63,346 bases of DNA from Armatimonadota bacterium (GTDB taxonomy: Bacteria; Armatimonadota; Zipacnadia; UBA1398; JAKPQA01), in contig JAKPQA010000175.1 of assembly GCA_029547025.1 (NCBI GenBank), positions 1-63,346 on the forward strand. The letters are read 5' to 3'. The notes under the pieces were generated by a model, which made no database searches, had not been told where the DNA came from, and saw nothing but the letters and a program-made list of their open reading frames with translations. Shown here one piece after another: positions 26,197-34,615 of the stretch (the stretch's first letter is position 1; every line of letters begins with the position of its first letter). The translations under genes were made by a program, and so were the position numbers.

Positions 26197-29100
26197 GTGG
26201 CTCAGTCAGCCAGTGACTCCCGGAACGTGATCCCACTCTACTTCAAGCCCACCCTGGTGGTCGGCCTGGGGGGCACCGGGGCGCAGGTCGTTCGCGAGCT
26301 GGCCGAGCGGCTCATCTGGCGCTATGGCTCCCTGACCGAAGCACCACACATCCAGTTCATGGTGATTGATACCGCGGAGAAGGACATCAAGTCGTTTGTC
26401 GAGGCTCTGTCGGAACTGCGGAACCAGTGCTACACGCTGAGCCCGGACGCTCAGGAGTTCGCCCGTGCCTCTGAGAACTTGCGGTATTGCGAGGTGATCG
26501 GCCTGCCCGAGTGGGGCGACGCCCGCATGTTCCGCCATGTGCAGGGCGTGGCCGAAGGCGCCGGCGGGATCCGCATGCTCGGTCGCTGGGCCTTTCTCTG
26601 GAGCCCGCAGTTCACGAACATCCTTGCCTCCGCCAAAGACGCCATTGTGGCGCTACGTGGCTTGAGCCGGGACCGGTTCGAGGAGCTGGACCGCGTTCGG
26701 ACTCTCCGAAGCCGCGGCCTCGTTCCGGCCCCGCAACTGGCAGGCCCGCCGCGCGTGTGGGTCATCGCCTCTGCCGGAGGCGGCACGGGGGCCGGCGCCT
26801 TCATCGATTTCGGCTACCTTCTGCGCCGTATTGCCCGTGAGATCGGCGGCGGGTTCAGCACTCAGGGGATGCTCGCCGTTGCCGCCCAGCAGGTGGTTGA
26901 CGACCAGAAGGTGCTCGCCAACACGGCCGCCATCCTCGATGAGCTCGACTATGCCCAGTCGGTGAAGTTTGCGCGCGTGCGCCACCGGGACCAGAAGTCC
27001 TTCGAGATCCTCCAGCCGCCCTACGACCGGGTCTTCGCCGTGTCCCCGGCCACCATGGACGGCCAACGGCTCGGCGAGAGCGGCAAAGATTCGTTTGAAC
27101 TGCTCTGCCGTCGGGTGGCCGCCTACGTCTATGTGAGCATCGACTCCATGGAGACCACCGAGGCCGAGGCACGCATCACCGACTTTGGCCCCGCCATGTC
27201 GGCCCCTGACGGCGATGGGCGCATGCCATTCCTGTACACCGTGGGCCTCAAGACGATCGAGTACCCGGCCGATGGTGTCCATCGCGCCGTCACGTCCCGT
27301 GTCATGCACCGACTGCTTGGCGAGTGGACCAAGCCATGGGCGCGCTCGGACCTATACCACGAGGATCAGAACGTGCTGATGCAACACCTCGGTCTTGGTG
27401 GCGGGATGTCCTACTTCCTCGGGGAGGAGGGTCGGCTCACGCGGATCGAGCCGGACGATCAGTTCGAGCCGCAGTTCTCCTCGGTCAATGACATGGCCCA
27501 CCGCGCCGCCTCCCTCGAGGAGGCCATTCGCATCGAGGTCGCTTCCGGGATTGACAGCTTCCGCGCCGACGAGCGCGGTGCCGTGATCCAGCGGTTGCTC
27601 GAGGCCGAGGGCAATGTCATGGCGTGGCTCGATGCGGCCTCGAGCGACCGCCTCCCCGGCCAGAAGCCGGCCATCGATCGTACCTCGGGCTGGATCCGCG
27701 ACTTCCTGGTACGCAAGCAGAAACGTTGCCAGGCCGCCTGTGAGGCGCAACTGCTTCGGTTCCTCGAGGAGGTCTTCTGGGACTTCCGCCGTGGGCCGGG
27801 CTATGTGCTCTCGCTGCTCGAGTGGGCGAAGGACGAGGCTCAGGCATACACGCAGGCACGCCTGCGCCGCGCCATCGAGGCCCCCCTGCCCCCCCCCAAC
27901 GACGAAATGCACATCCGTCGCGCATTCGAGGCCCGCGAGGATAGTATCACCCGCGCCCTGTTGTGCTTCACGGGTAGCGCCGAGCGCATTGTGAGTGGTG
28001 AGGCCCGCCGGGCTCAGGCCGAGCTCGAACGCTACTTCCTGGGCCGGCTGAGCCAGATGGCCGCGCAGACGAAGCTCAGCCTGATCGAGACGCTGGTCAC
28101 GGGCAGCCCGGGGATTGGTGGGCAGCCGTTTCTGGATCGACTCGGACGGAGGCTCGCCAACTTCCGCGAGTTCATGACTGGCTTCCTCAAGGGACACGAC
28201 GAGCGTGCCGCATCCATCACCGGCTCGGCCTACCAGCGCCTCACCCGCGACCTCGGCATCCAGGTCGCCGATGGGGACATCGCCGAGCTCGCCGACCGGT
28301 GCCTCGGGCACAAGGAGGGGCTGTCCCGCGAGGATGAGCTTCGCTACCGCGAGTCGCTCTTTGCGAACCTGGCCCGCGCCCACCTGGGAGCCGGCTCCAA
28401 TGATCCTCAGCCGTCACTGCGCCATCAGCTCTTCATCCAGGACCTCGCACGAGAGGGCGAGAGCGTATTTGACCCCTCGGTGTACCAGGGCAGCCTGCTG
28501 GATCTGCCGCGGTATTTCAGCGGTTTCGAGCAAGGTGTGCGGATTCTATTCGTGGGTCACCATGAGCCCCCCATCGCCGAGGACCTTCGCGGCCGCATTC
28601 CCATGGCACAGCTGGTCGAGAGGCTGAACGTCTACAACGTGAGCGCGCTCGACAAGTTCGAGGCGCAGGCCCGGCGGCTGCAGCGCGACTGGCAGCAGTA
28701 CCTGCGTGACGAGATCATGCGGAGCACGCCCATGCTGCCGCTGGACCTCAACCGCGAGTCGTACCGGTGCGTCGGCCGCCGGCCTCGTCGGGCCGGGTTC
28801 TGGGGGATCTGCCCGAACCCCGACCGCCTCGATCAGATTCGTGACCTCATGCGCCAGGTCATGTCCGATCCGGCCTTCTCGGGCATCGCCACGGCTTGCG
28901 ACCAGCAGTACTTCCCGGTCGTCTCTCCCACGTCCGAGTTCGATCGCTACCGGATGTCGTTCATCCTCGTCCATGGGGCGGTGACCACCGACATCATCTA
29001 CGGCTACTCGGTCGGCGATGGCGAGCGGCGCAAGAAGGTGCAGGTCGAGCCGTCCCCATACGCCCACGTCCTGCCTGAGCGCTTGCCGCCCCGCGACCTG

Positions 29101-29706
29101 ATGCGCCGCGCCGAGGAGGCCTATCTACTGGGCCGGATTCTGGGCATCCTGCGCGGGGAAGGCGCCCGCAACGAGGGCGTGTTTCCGGGGACGCAGACCC
29201 GGCCGCCCACGCGGGTGGATCTCCACCGTGACTTGATGATCGGCAGTGTGGACCTGATCCGCCGGGCCGAGGGACGGGGCCTGGAGTGCTTGGAGGAGGC
29301 CGTCCTCGCCCGCATCGAGGAGCTCGGGCCCGACTCCGACGCCCTCGCAGAGGTGCTCTTCCGGTCATTCGGCCAGTGGGAAGGCGTGGATTCGCCCCCC
29401 GAGGAACTCATCCGTAACCTGGGCATTGTGCGCGTGCGGGCCGCACTCGATGCTGAGGTGCCCGGTGAGGACGACGCCGATCTCGAGATCCAAGCCGTGC
29501 GCCATGTGGTGCTGCGATTCCTCGAACGCCGGAACCTGCTCCGCGATCGCATCGAGGCCATGTCTCGGCCCGCCATCTCCAATGTGCGGGAGGAGTACAT
29601 CGACGGCGCCACCCAGTGGGTGTGCACGACCTGCGGCGCCCCATACCACCGGCGCCGACCGCTCTACGGCGACGTGTGTGAGAACTGCAACACCATGTTT
29701 CACTAG
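26197..29706 (+). CDS. Tubulin-like GTPase with C-terminal zinc ribbon
   Basis: A 1169-residue protein whose first 350 or so residues match the bacterial tubulin-like (Tubulin_2) family. The glycine-rich T1 loop is LVVGLGGTGAQVV at about 20-32, and the tubulin/FtsZ signature GGGTGAG stands at 194-200 in ASAGGGTGAGAFIDFG. About 750 mostly helical residues follow (LRRAIEAPLPPPNDEMHIRR, FLRDRIEAMS-like segments), and a zinc ribbon closes the protein: C1143, C1146, C1161, C1164 (CTTC and CENC). It is three times longer than FtsZ and lacks its cell-division context. GTG 26197 is chosen because GGAGGA precedes it at good spacing. It is the core of the plus arm; whether it polymerises is unknown. 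Confidence 0.82.
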   Translation: MAQSASDSRNVIPLYFKPTLVVGLGGTGAQVVRELAERLIWRYGSLTEAPHIQFMVIDTAEKDIKSFVEALSELRNQCYTLSPDAQEFARASENLRYCEVIGLPEWGDARMFRHVQGVAEGAGGIRMLGRWAFLWSPQFTNILASAKDAIVALRGLSRDRFEELDRVRTLRSRGLVPAPQLAGPPRVWVIASAGGGTGAGAFIDFGYLLRRIAREIGGGFSTQGMLAVAAQQVVDDQKVLANTAAILDELDYAQSVKFARVRHRDQKSFEILQPPYDRVFAVSPATMDGQRLGESGKDSFELLCRRVAAYVYVSIDSMETTEAEARITDFGPAMSAPDGDGRMPFLYTVGLKTIEYPADGVHRAVTSRVMHRLLGEWTKPWARSDLYHEDQNVLMQHLGLGGGMSYFLGEEGRLTRIEPDDQFEPQFSSVNDMAHRAASLEEAIRIEVASGIDSFRADERGAVIQRLLEAEGNVMAWLDAASSDRLPGQKPAIDRTSGWIRDFLVRKQKRCQAACEAQLLRFLEEVFWDFRRGPGYVLSLLEWAKDEAQAYTQARLRRAIEAPLPPPNDEMHIRRAFEAREDSITRALLCFTGSAERIVSGEARRAQAELERYFLGRLSQMAAQTKLSLIETLVTGSPGIGGQPFLDRLGRRLANFREFMTGFLKGHDERAASITGSAYQRLTRDLGIQVADGDIAELADRCLGHKEGLSREDELRYRESLFANLARAHLGAGSNDPQPSLRHQLFIQDLAREGESVFDPSVYQGSLLDLPRYFSGFEQGVRILFVGHHEPPIAEDLRGRIPMAQLVERLNVYNVSALDKFEAQARRLQRDWQQYLRDEIMRSTPMLPLDLNRESYRCVGRRPRRAGFWGICPNPDRLDQIRDLMRQVMSDPAFSGIATACDQQYFPVVSPTSEFDRYRMSFILVHGAVTTDIIYGYSVGDGERRKKVQVEPSPYAHVLPERLPPRDLMRRAEEAYLLGRILGILRGEGARNEGVFPGTQTRPPTRVDLHRDLMIGSVDLIRRAEGRGLECLEEAVLARIEELGPDSDALAEVLFRSFGQWEGVDSPPEELIRNLGIVRVRAALDAEVPGEDDADLEIQAVRHVVLRFLERRNLLRDRIEAMSRPAISNVREEYIDGATQWVCTTCGAPYHRRRPLYGDVCENCNTMFH

Positions 29707-29729
29707 TGGTCCAGCACCGAGGAGGCAAC

Positions 29730-31427
29730 GTGCAGGGCGTGGACAGGAGCCGGAAGGCGGTCACGAGCACGGCCAGGCCTGTGGCCGCGGTGCTGCTCCT
29801 CACCGTGGCAGGCGTCTGCCTGGCCGCGCTCGTCGACGCACCCAACACCGATGGCAGAGCGGCCGGCTCTCCCACGCTGTGGAACATCTACACCCACGAG
29901 GTGGCCGAGCCCATTCTGGGTGCCGTCAGCGGCCTGCGCGACCACCCGGCTCACTTCTTCATCGCATTCGACTGCTCCACCAGCTTCGCCGTCGACTACC
30001 GCGAGGAGCTCCACGAGTTCGTCTACGCCATGTCGGCCTGGATGGTCGCTCCCGCGCAGGTCGCCGGCCAGTCGCCGCGCTCGCCCTTTTTCGCCGAGGG
30101 CGACCGGCTCACGGCCGCCATCATGGGGGCCGCCAGGCGTGAGCTGACCGGTGCCCACTCCGCGGCGATGCCGTTCTCGCTCGACCCCGAGGTCCGCAGC
30201 AGCTGGTTGGCCATTCTTAACCGTCGACCTAACGACGCCTCGGGGAAGATGGCACCACTCCCCCGCACCTGGCTCACGGGCACCCAAATGGGTCTCCTAC
30301 GCATGGCCAAGCGCGCCGCCGATCAGGGCGAGTTTGCCGTCGCCATCATTTTCACTGATCTCACCGAAGACGACCCCCGTGTGCCGGTCAACGAGAAGGC
30401 CATGGGCGAGTTGCTCGGCGCGCTGAACCCTGGCCTGCGCGAGTGGGTTCGCATCCCGGCCCCGAGTCTCCGGGCCACGAAGGCTCAGTCGGTGACACTC
30501 AACACCTTCGTGGCGTACTCGCCCCTTCCGGCGGATGCGCCTGAGCTGGCTCAACCCCGGTTCGCCGAACCCGACCCACTTGAGTGGGCAGCTAGCCCGC
30601 CCGAGCCTTGCCGGCTCGAGGGGCATGAGGGGGCGTCGAGGGAGCTCGTCCTCCGCCTCAAGCCCCACTGCTTCGCTGGCCAGGAGACCACGAGGTTCCG
30701 GCTCATCTGCGACCAGACCCACTCCCTGCCGCTGAAGCGCTCCGATGCCAACCTGGTCGATGGCATCCTCGAGTTCCGGCTGCCATGGGAGTCAGTCATC
30801 GCCCACCACGAGCCGTCGGCGGCGCCAGGGGGCGAAGCGGCACCGCCGAAGGTCACCGAGACCATGTCCTTTCGGGTGGAGCCGGTTCTCGACGGATATG
30901 ACCTCTCGCAGATGGCGCCGCTCTCAACTCCCGTCCGCAAGGTGATCGTTCCGGTGCCTCCCGTGCCCTTCCCGTTCGGGCTGCTTGCCATCGTCGGCCT
31001 GGCTGTCGTCACTGTCTCGTTGCTGACGCTGCGCCGCCGGGTGGAGTACGGGTGCGTGCGCGTGGGGGAAGTGACCACGGCCCCGGCAGCCGCATTGGCC
31101 TCGCTCGTGCTGGGGCCCAAGGAAGCGGGGCGCGCTGTGGGGCCGGCCGTGGCCGTGCACAATCAGTTCCACTTCGCCACACGGGTCCAGCCCCAGCAGG
31201 GCTTCGTGCTCGACCTGCGCGGCGCCCCGCAGGAGGAGGGCTGCTATCTGCTGTCCACCGGTACCGACTACACCTTCGTCGCCCGAATGAACAGCGACCC
31301 GCGCGTGGCCTATGACTATACGCTCCGAATCGTCCCGCTCCACGTGAACAACAAGGCCAAGTTCATCCTGACAGCCATCGGCATCGCACTCATCGCCCTC
31401 GGCCTCGCCCTCGCCGGCCGGGGCTAA
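29730..31427 (+). CDS. Membrane-anchored vWA-like protein 3
   Basis: A 565-residue protein. Seen: an N-terminal membrane segment (PVAAVLLLTVAGVCLAALV) that is either an anchor or signal; a vWA-like domain with D81-C-S83-T-S85 (FFIAFDCSTSF), Thr 185 (LTGTQMGL) and Asp 210 (IIFTDLTEDD), so the MIDAS is intact; a beta-rich region; a membrane helix near 422-443 (FGLLAIVGLAVVTVSLLTL); a domain of about 100 residues; and a last membrane helix at the C-terminus (ILTAIGIALIALGLALAG). The vWA domain therefore probably faces outward. GTG 29730 follows GAGGAGG; another GTG at 29706 overlaps the tubulin-like stop. It is last in the plus arm of the cassette. Confidence 0.7.
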   Translation: MQGVDRSRKAVTSTARPVAAVLLLTVAGVCLAALVDAPNTDGRAAGSPTLWNIYTHEVAEPILGAVSGLRDHPAHFFIAFDCSTSFAVDYREELHEFVYAMSAWMVAPAQVAGQSPRSPFFAEGDRLTAAIMGAARRELTGAHSAAMPFSLDPEVRSSWLAILNRRPNDASGKMAPLPRTWLTGTQMGLLRMAKRAADQGEFAVAIIFTDLTEDDPRVPVNEKAMGELLGALNPGLREWVRIPAPSLRATKAQSVTLNTFVAYSPLPADAPELAQPRFAEPDPLEWAASPPEPCRLEGHEGASRELVLRLKPHCFAGQETTRFRLICDQTHSLPLKRSDANLVDGILEFRLPWESVIAHHEPSAAPGGEAAPPKVTETMSFRVEPVLDGYDLSQMAPLSTPVRKVIVPVPPVPFPFGLLAIVGLAVVTVSLLTLRRRVEYGCVRVGEVTTAPAAALASLVLGPKEAGRAVGPAVAVHNQFHFATRVQPQQGFVLDLRGAPQEEGCYLLSTGTDYTFVARMNSDPRVAYDYTLRIVPLHVNNKAKFILTAIGIALIALGLALAGRG

Positions 31428-31512
31428 TGCAGCCCGGCGGCGCGCCAGTGGGGCCGAGGTCTCGTCTCCCTCGTGCCACGCCGGACCCCCAGATCCCAGG
31501 GAGGATTGCGCC

Positions 31513-33510
31513 ATGCGGACGCTACTGCTCACCATCGCCGTAGGGGGGCTTGCCGTGAGTGTCACCGACCCAGTTGCCGGTGTCGTGTCGGTCACCCGTG
31601 AGGAGCTCGCCGCCCGCGATCGATGGGCCGAGGCCCATCTCGGAAGTGGCCGACAGCTCCCCTTCTCCTTCACCTACGGAGGGCGTTCGTCGACGGCCCT
31701 ACTCGCCAAATGGCCGGTCCAGCAGCGGGCGGAACCCCTCGACGGTCAACGCACCCGGCACACGACGACGTGGACGGATCCCGATACGGGCCTCGTGGTG
31801 CGCCGCGTCTCGGTGGAGTACCGCGACTTCCCCACCGTCGAGTGGACCGTCTACTTCCGGAATGACGGGGCGGCCCACACGCCGATCATTGAGGACATTC
31901 AGGCCCTGGATGTCAGCCTCGATCGCGGCGAAGCGGGCGAGTACCTTCTCCACCACGCTGTTGGCAGCCCGTGCGCGCCCCAGGACTACCAGCCGCTGGA
32001 GACGGTGCTCGGGCCGGGTGCCGTGAAACGCGTTGCCGGGGCCGACGGTCGTCCGACGAGCTCCGATCTGTGCCACTTCAACCTGGAGCTTCCCGGCCGC
32101 CGGGGCATGATTGTGGCCGTCGGCTGGCCCGGTCAGTGGGCGTCGGAGTGGGTGCGAGACGCCCACCGAGGGCTCAGGGTCCGCGTGGGGCAGGAGCTCA
32201 CGCACTTCAGGCTCCTGCCGGGCGAGGAGGTGCGGACGCCGCTGATGGCCCTGCAGTTCTGGCAGGGCGGCGACTGGCTGCGAGCCCAGAACATCTGGCG
32301 GCGCTGGTTCATCGCCCATAACCTGCATCGCCCCGGCGGGAAGCTCCCACCGGCGCAGTGGTGCGGCGCGAGCCTCACAACAAACATGATGGTCGATGCC
32401 ACCGAGGAGAACCAGAAGGAGTACATCGATGCCTATCTCGCGCGGGGATTCAGGCCGGACTTCTGGTGGATGGATGCCGGATGGTACCCGTGCCACGGCG
32501 ATTGGACCCACACCGGGACGTGGGAGCCTGACCCTGCCCGATTCCCCAAGGGGCTGCGGCCGGTCACCGACTACCTCCACGAGCGCGGCATTCGTAGCAT
32601 CCTCTGGTTCGAGCCCGAGCGGGTGCGCCGAGGCACGTGGCTCGCTGACAAGCACCCGGAGTGGGTGCTGTGGGGGGACGGCCAGGGCCTACTCGACCTC
32701 GGGAACCCGGCCGCCTGGGAGTGGTTGGTCGATCACGTCGACCGCCTCATCGTGGACGCCAACGTCGACATCTATCGGCAGGACCTCAACATCGACACCC
32801 TGTGGTACTGGCGCTCGAACGACGCGCCCGACCGCCAAGGCATCACGGAGATCCGGCATGTCACGGGCCTGCTCGCCTACTGGGATGAGCTGTTGCGGCG
32901 CCACCCGAGCCTCCTGTACGACAACTGCGCCGGTGGTGGCCGCCGCAATGACCTCGAGAGCATGCGCCGTGGCGTGCCGTACACCAAGAGCGACTACGCC
33001 GACGACCCGGTGGCCGTGCAGGGGCAGACCTACGGCATCTCCATGCGGATCCCCTACTTCGCCGCCACATGGGGATCGAGTGACGACCCCTACCTCTGTC
33101 GGAGCCGGATGGCTCATGTCTTTGGCGAGTGCCTCGACCCTCGGGTAGAGGGCCACCTGAGTGCCTTCCCGGAACGGCTCCAGGAGTGGCGCAGGACCGT
33201 TCGATGCTACTGGGGCGACTTCTGGCCGCTCACGCCCTACAGCCTCGACAACGGCGAGTGGATCGCCTGGCAGTTCGACCTGCCCGAGGAAGGCGAAGGC
33301 GTGATCCAGGCCTTTCGCCGGGCCGAGTGCCCGAGCGACTCGCTGACCCTCAGACTGCGCGGTCTGGATCCGTACCGGCGCTACGTGCTCGACGATGCCG
33401 ACATTCCGGGCGAGCGGGAGGTTCTGGGCCGCGACCTCATGGAGCCAGGCCTCACCGTCACCCTCCCCAAGCCCTCCTCAGCGGCACTGGTCTTCTACCG
33501 GCGGAAGTAG
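31513..33510 (+). CDS. GH36-type alpha-galactosidase-like glycosidase
   Basis: A 665-residue exported glycosidase of clan GH-D. An N-terminal signal segment (LLLTIAVGGLAVSVTDPVAG) leads into a beta-supersandwich, followed by the TIM barrel. Catalytic features: FWWMDAGWYP, the nucleophile Asp424 in IYRQDLNID, DNCAGGGRRND, and the acid/base Asp494 in YTKSDYADD. A short C-terminal beta-domain ends the protein. GH36 enzymes release terminal alpha-galactose, and related members use alpha-N-acetylgalactosamine or other sugars. ATG 31513 has GGGAGGATT just before it. The 85-base gap after the cassette makes read-through possible, but its role fits the glycan-degrading genes better than the cassette. 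Confidence 0.85.
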   Translation: MRTLLLTIAVGGLAVSVTDPVAGVVSVTREELAARDRWAEAHLGSGRQLPFSFTYGGRSSTALLAKWPVQQRAEPLDGQRTRHTTTWTDPDTGLVVRRVSVEYRDFPTVEWTVYFRNDGAAHTPIIEDIQALDVSLDRGEAGEYLLHHAVGSPCAPQDYQPLETVLGPGAVKRVAGADGRPTSSDLCHFNLELPGRRGMIVAVGWPGQWASEWVRDAHRGLRVRVGQELTHFRLLPGEEVRTPLMALQFWQGGDWLRAQNIWRRWFIAHNLHRPGGKLPPAQWCGASLTTNMMVDATEENQKEYIDAYLARGFRPDFWWMDAGWYPCHGDWTHTGTWEPDPARFPKGLRPVTDYLHERGIRSILWFEPERVRRGTWLADKHPEWVLWGDGQGLLDLGNPAAWEWLVDHVDRLIVDANVDIYRQDLNIDTLWYWRSNDAPDRQGITEIRHVTGLLAYWDELLRRHPSLLYDNCAGGGRRNDLESMRRGVPYTKSDYADDPVAVQGQTYGISMRIPYFAATWGSSDDPYLCRSRMAHVFGECLDPRVEGHLSAFPERLQEWRRTVRCYWGDFWPLTPYSLDNGEWIAWQFDLPEEGEGVIQAFRRAECPSDSLTLRLRGLDPYRRYVLDDADIPGEREVLGRDLMEPGLTVTLPKPSSAALVFYRRK

Positions 33511-33549
33511 GCCCAGAGTGAGCCGACGGGGCGATGTACGGCGACTGCC

Positions 33550-34197
33550 TCAGACCACCCGGATCGTCGGCCACGCGCTCACATCGATGCGGTGACCCAG
33601 CTTCTCGGCGAGTTCGCGGAGCCCGACGTGCGCTTGCTCGCCCACCATCACGTACTCGATCGGCTCGATACCGGGCCACTTGACCACGGCACGCCCGTTG
33701 GCCTCCGCCAGCGTGCGCCCTCGGTTGCGGATCGAACCCAGGAGGGCGTAGAGGTTGTCGCCAGGACACGCCGTCGGGTTGTAGTCGCGGTGGCCGGTGA
33801 GCGATCGATCATGGAGCCCCCATCCGTAGCACTCCGACAGCCACGCCCACAGGTGCGCGGTGGTCTCCAACTGGGCTTCAGTGGGCCTACGCGGGCCGCT
33901 GAACTCCCCGGGCAGGCACACGGCCAGGTGTGTCGCGTTCGCCCCCGGGGCGTGGGCGCCGATCCATGCCTCGGGCCGTCCTCGCTCGAGTGTGCCGTCG
34001 GGGAGGGCGACGAAGTGGTAGCCGATCCCCGCCCAGCCGTTGCTGTCGCGATGGTGCCGGTGGATTCGGGCCGCATCCCAACTGCCCGCGGCCTCTGCCG
34101 TGTGGTGCACCACCAGGCCTACCGTCGCATGCCGCACACCGGGCTTCCCGCGCCAGTCGAACGTGTGCTCTTGAATCGTGGGTGCCGAGACTGCCAT
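33550..34197 (-). CDS. N-acetylmuramoyl-L-alanine amidase (Amidase_2)
   Basis: A 215-residue zinc amidase of the Amidase_2/PGRP fold, which cuts the amide bond between muramic acid and the stem peptide in peptidoglycan. Seen: the first zinc ligand in LVVHHTAEA at 29-36, GIGYHFVALPDG, and the later GHRDYNPTACPGDNLY supplying the second His and the Cys ligand. The last 45 residues (IEPIEYVMVGEQAHVGLRELAE) form a short extra domain. No signal peptide is evident, so export is by another route or the enzyme works on internal muropeptides. ATG 34197 follows AAAGGAG. A phage-type endolysin origin is possible, but no phage genes are near. Confidence 0.85.
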   Translation of the reverse strand: MAVSAPTIQEHTFDWRGKPGVRHATVGLVVHHTAEAAGSWDAARIHRHHRDSNGWAGIGYHFVALPDGTLERGRPEAWIGAHAPGANATHLAVCLPGEFSGPRRPTEAQLETTAHLWAWLSECYGWGLHDRSLTGHRDYNPTACPGDNLYALLGSIRNRGRTLAEANGRAVVKWPGIEPIEYVMVGEQAHVGLRELAEKLGHRIDVSAWPTIRVV

Positions 34198-34321
34198 TGC
34201 GAACTCCTTTCCAGTACGGACGTGCCGGGGCGCGCCTCAAGTGGGGATGATGCATCAACCAATACCTTACGCGCGTCAGGTTGATGGACGAGGAGATGAC
34301 GTGAACCGCTGCCCGTATGCC

Positions 34322-34615
34322 CTACTCCTCGGCCGGGAGCTCCTTCAGCTTCCTCTGCATCTCCGGGGTGAGATGCTGCAGCTTCGGGTCGGTGCCTTCG
34401 AATGTGGGGAGAGGGGTGTAGAGCGGAGGCGGAGGCTCCAGCTTCCGGGAGTACGGGTCGGGAGCGTCCCACCACAGCAGGCCGGTGCACCGGAACACCA
34501 GATACCACAATGCCGCCACGGCCAGCACGAACACCGCGGGCAAGTACCGAGTCAGGGCGCGACGGTGGGGTGGCACGGGCTCTTGGGCTGGCGCAGTCTC
34601 GGCAGGCATGGGCAT
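34322..34615 (-). CDS. Small single-TM protein after the transporter
   Basis: A 97-residue protein with a Pro-rich N-terminus, one membrane helix at about 23-43 (YLPAVFVLAVAALWYLVF) and a polar tail (EMQRKLKELPAEE). Its ATG is the codon directly after the TAG of the OPT-like transporter gene, so the two are translationally coupled. A small accessory subunit of that transporter is a reasonable guess. It is the last gene of the long minus-strand run from rimP. The 124 bases between it and the amidase gene hold nothing I recognise. Confidence 0.65.
   Translation of the reverse strand: MPMPAETAPAQEPVPPHRRALTRYLPAVFVLAVAALWYLVFRCTGLLWWDAPDPYSRKLEPPPPLYTPLPTFEGTDPKLQHLTPEMQRKLKELPAEE

Noticed and set aside
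26197-29706. Identification as the cell-division protein FtsZ
   Set aside because: Length, zinc ribbon and neighbours differ completely from ftsZ; only the GTPase motifs are shared.
33550-34197. Amidase gene as evidence of a prophage
   Set aside because: No capsid, integrase, holin or attachment site is visible nearby.
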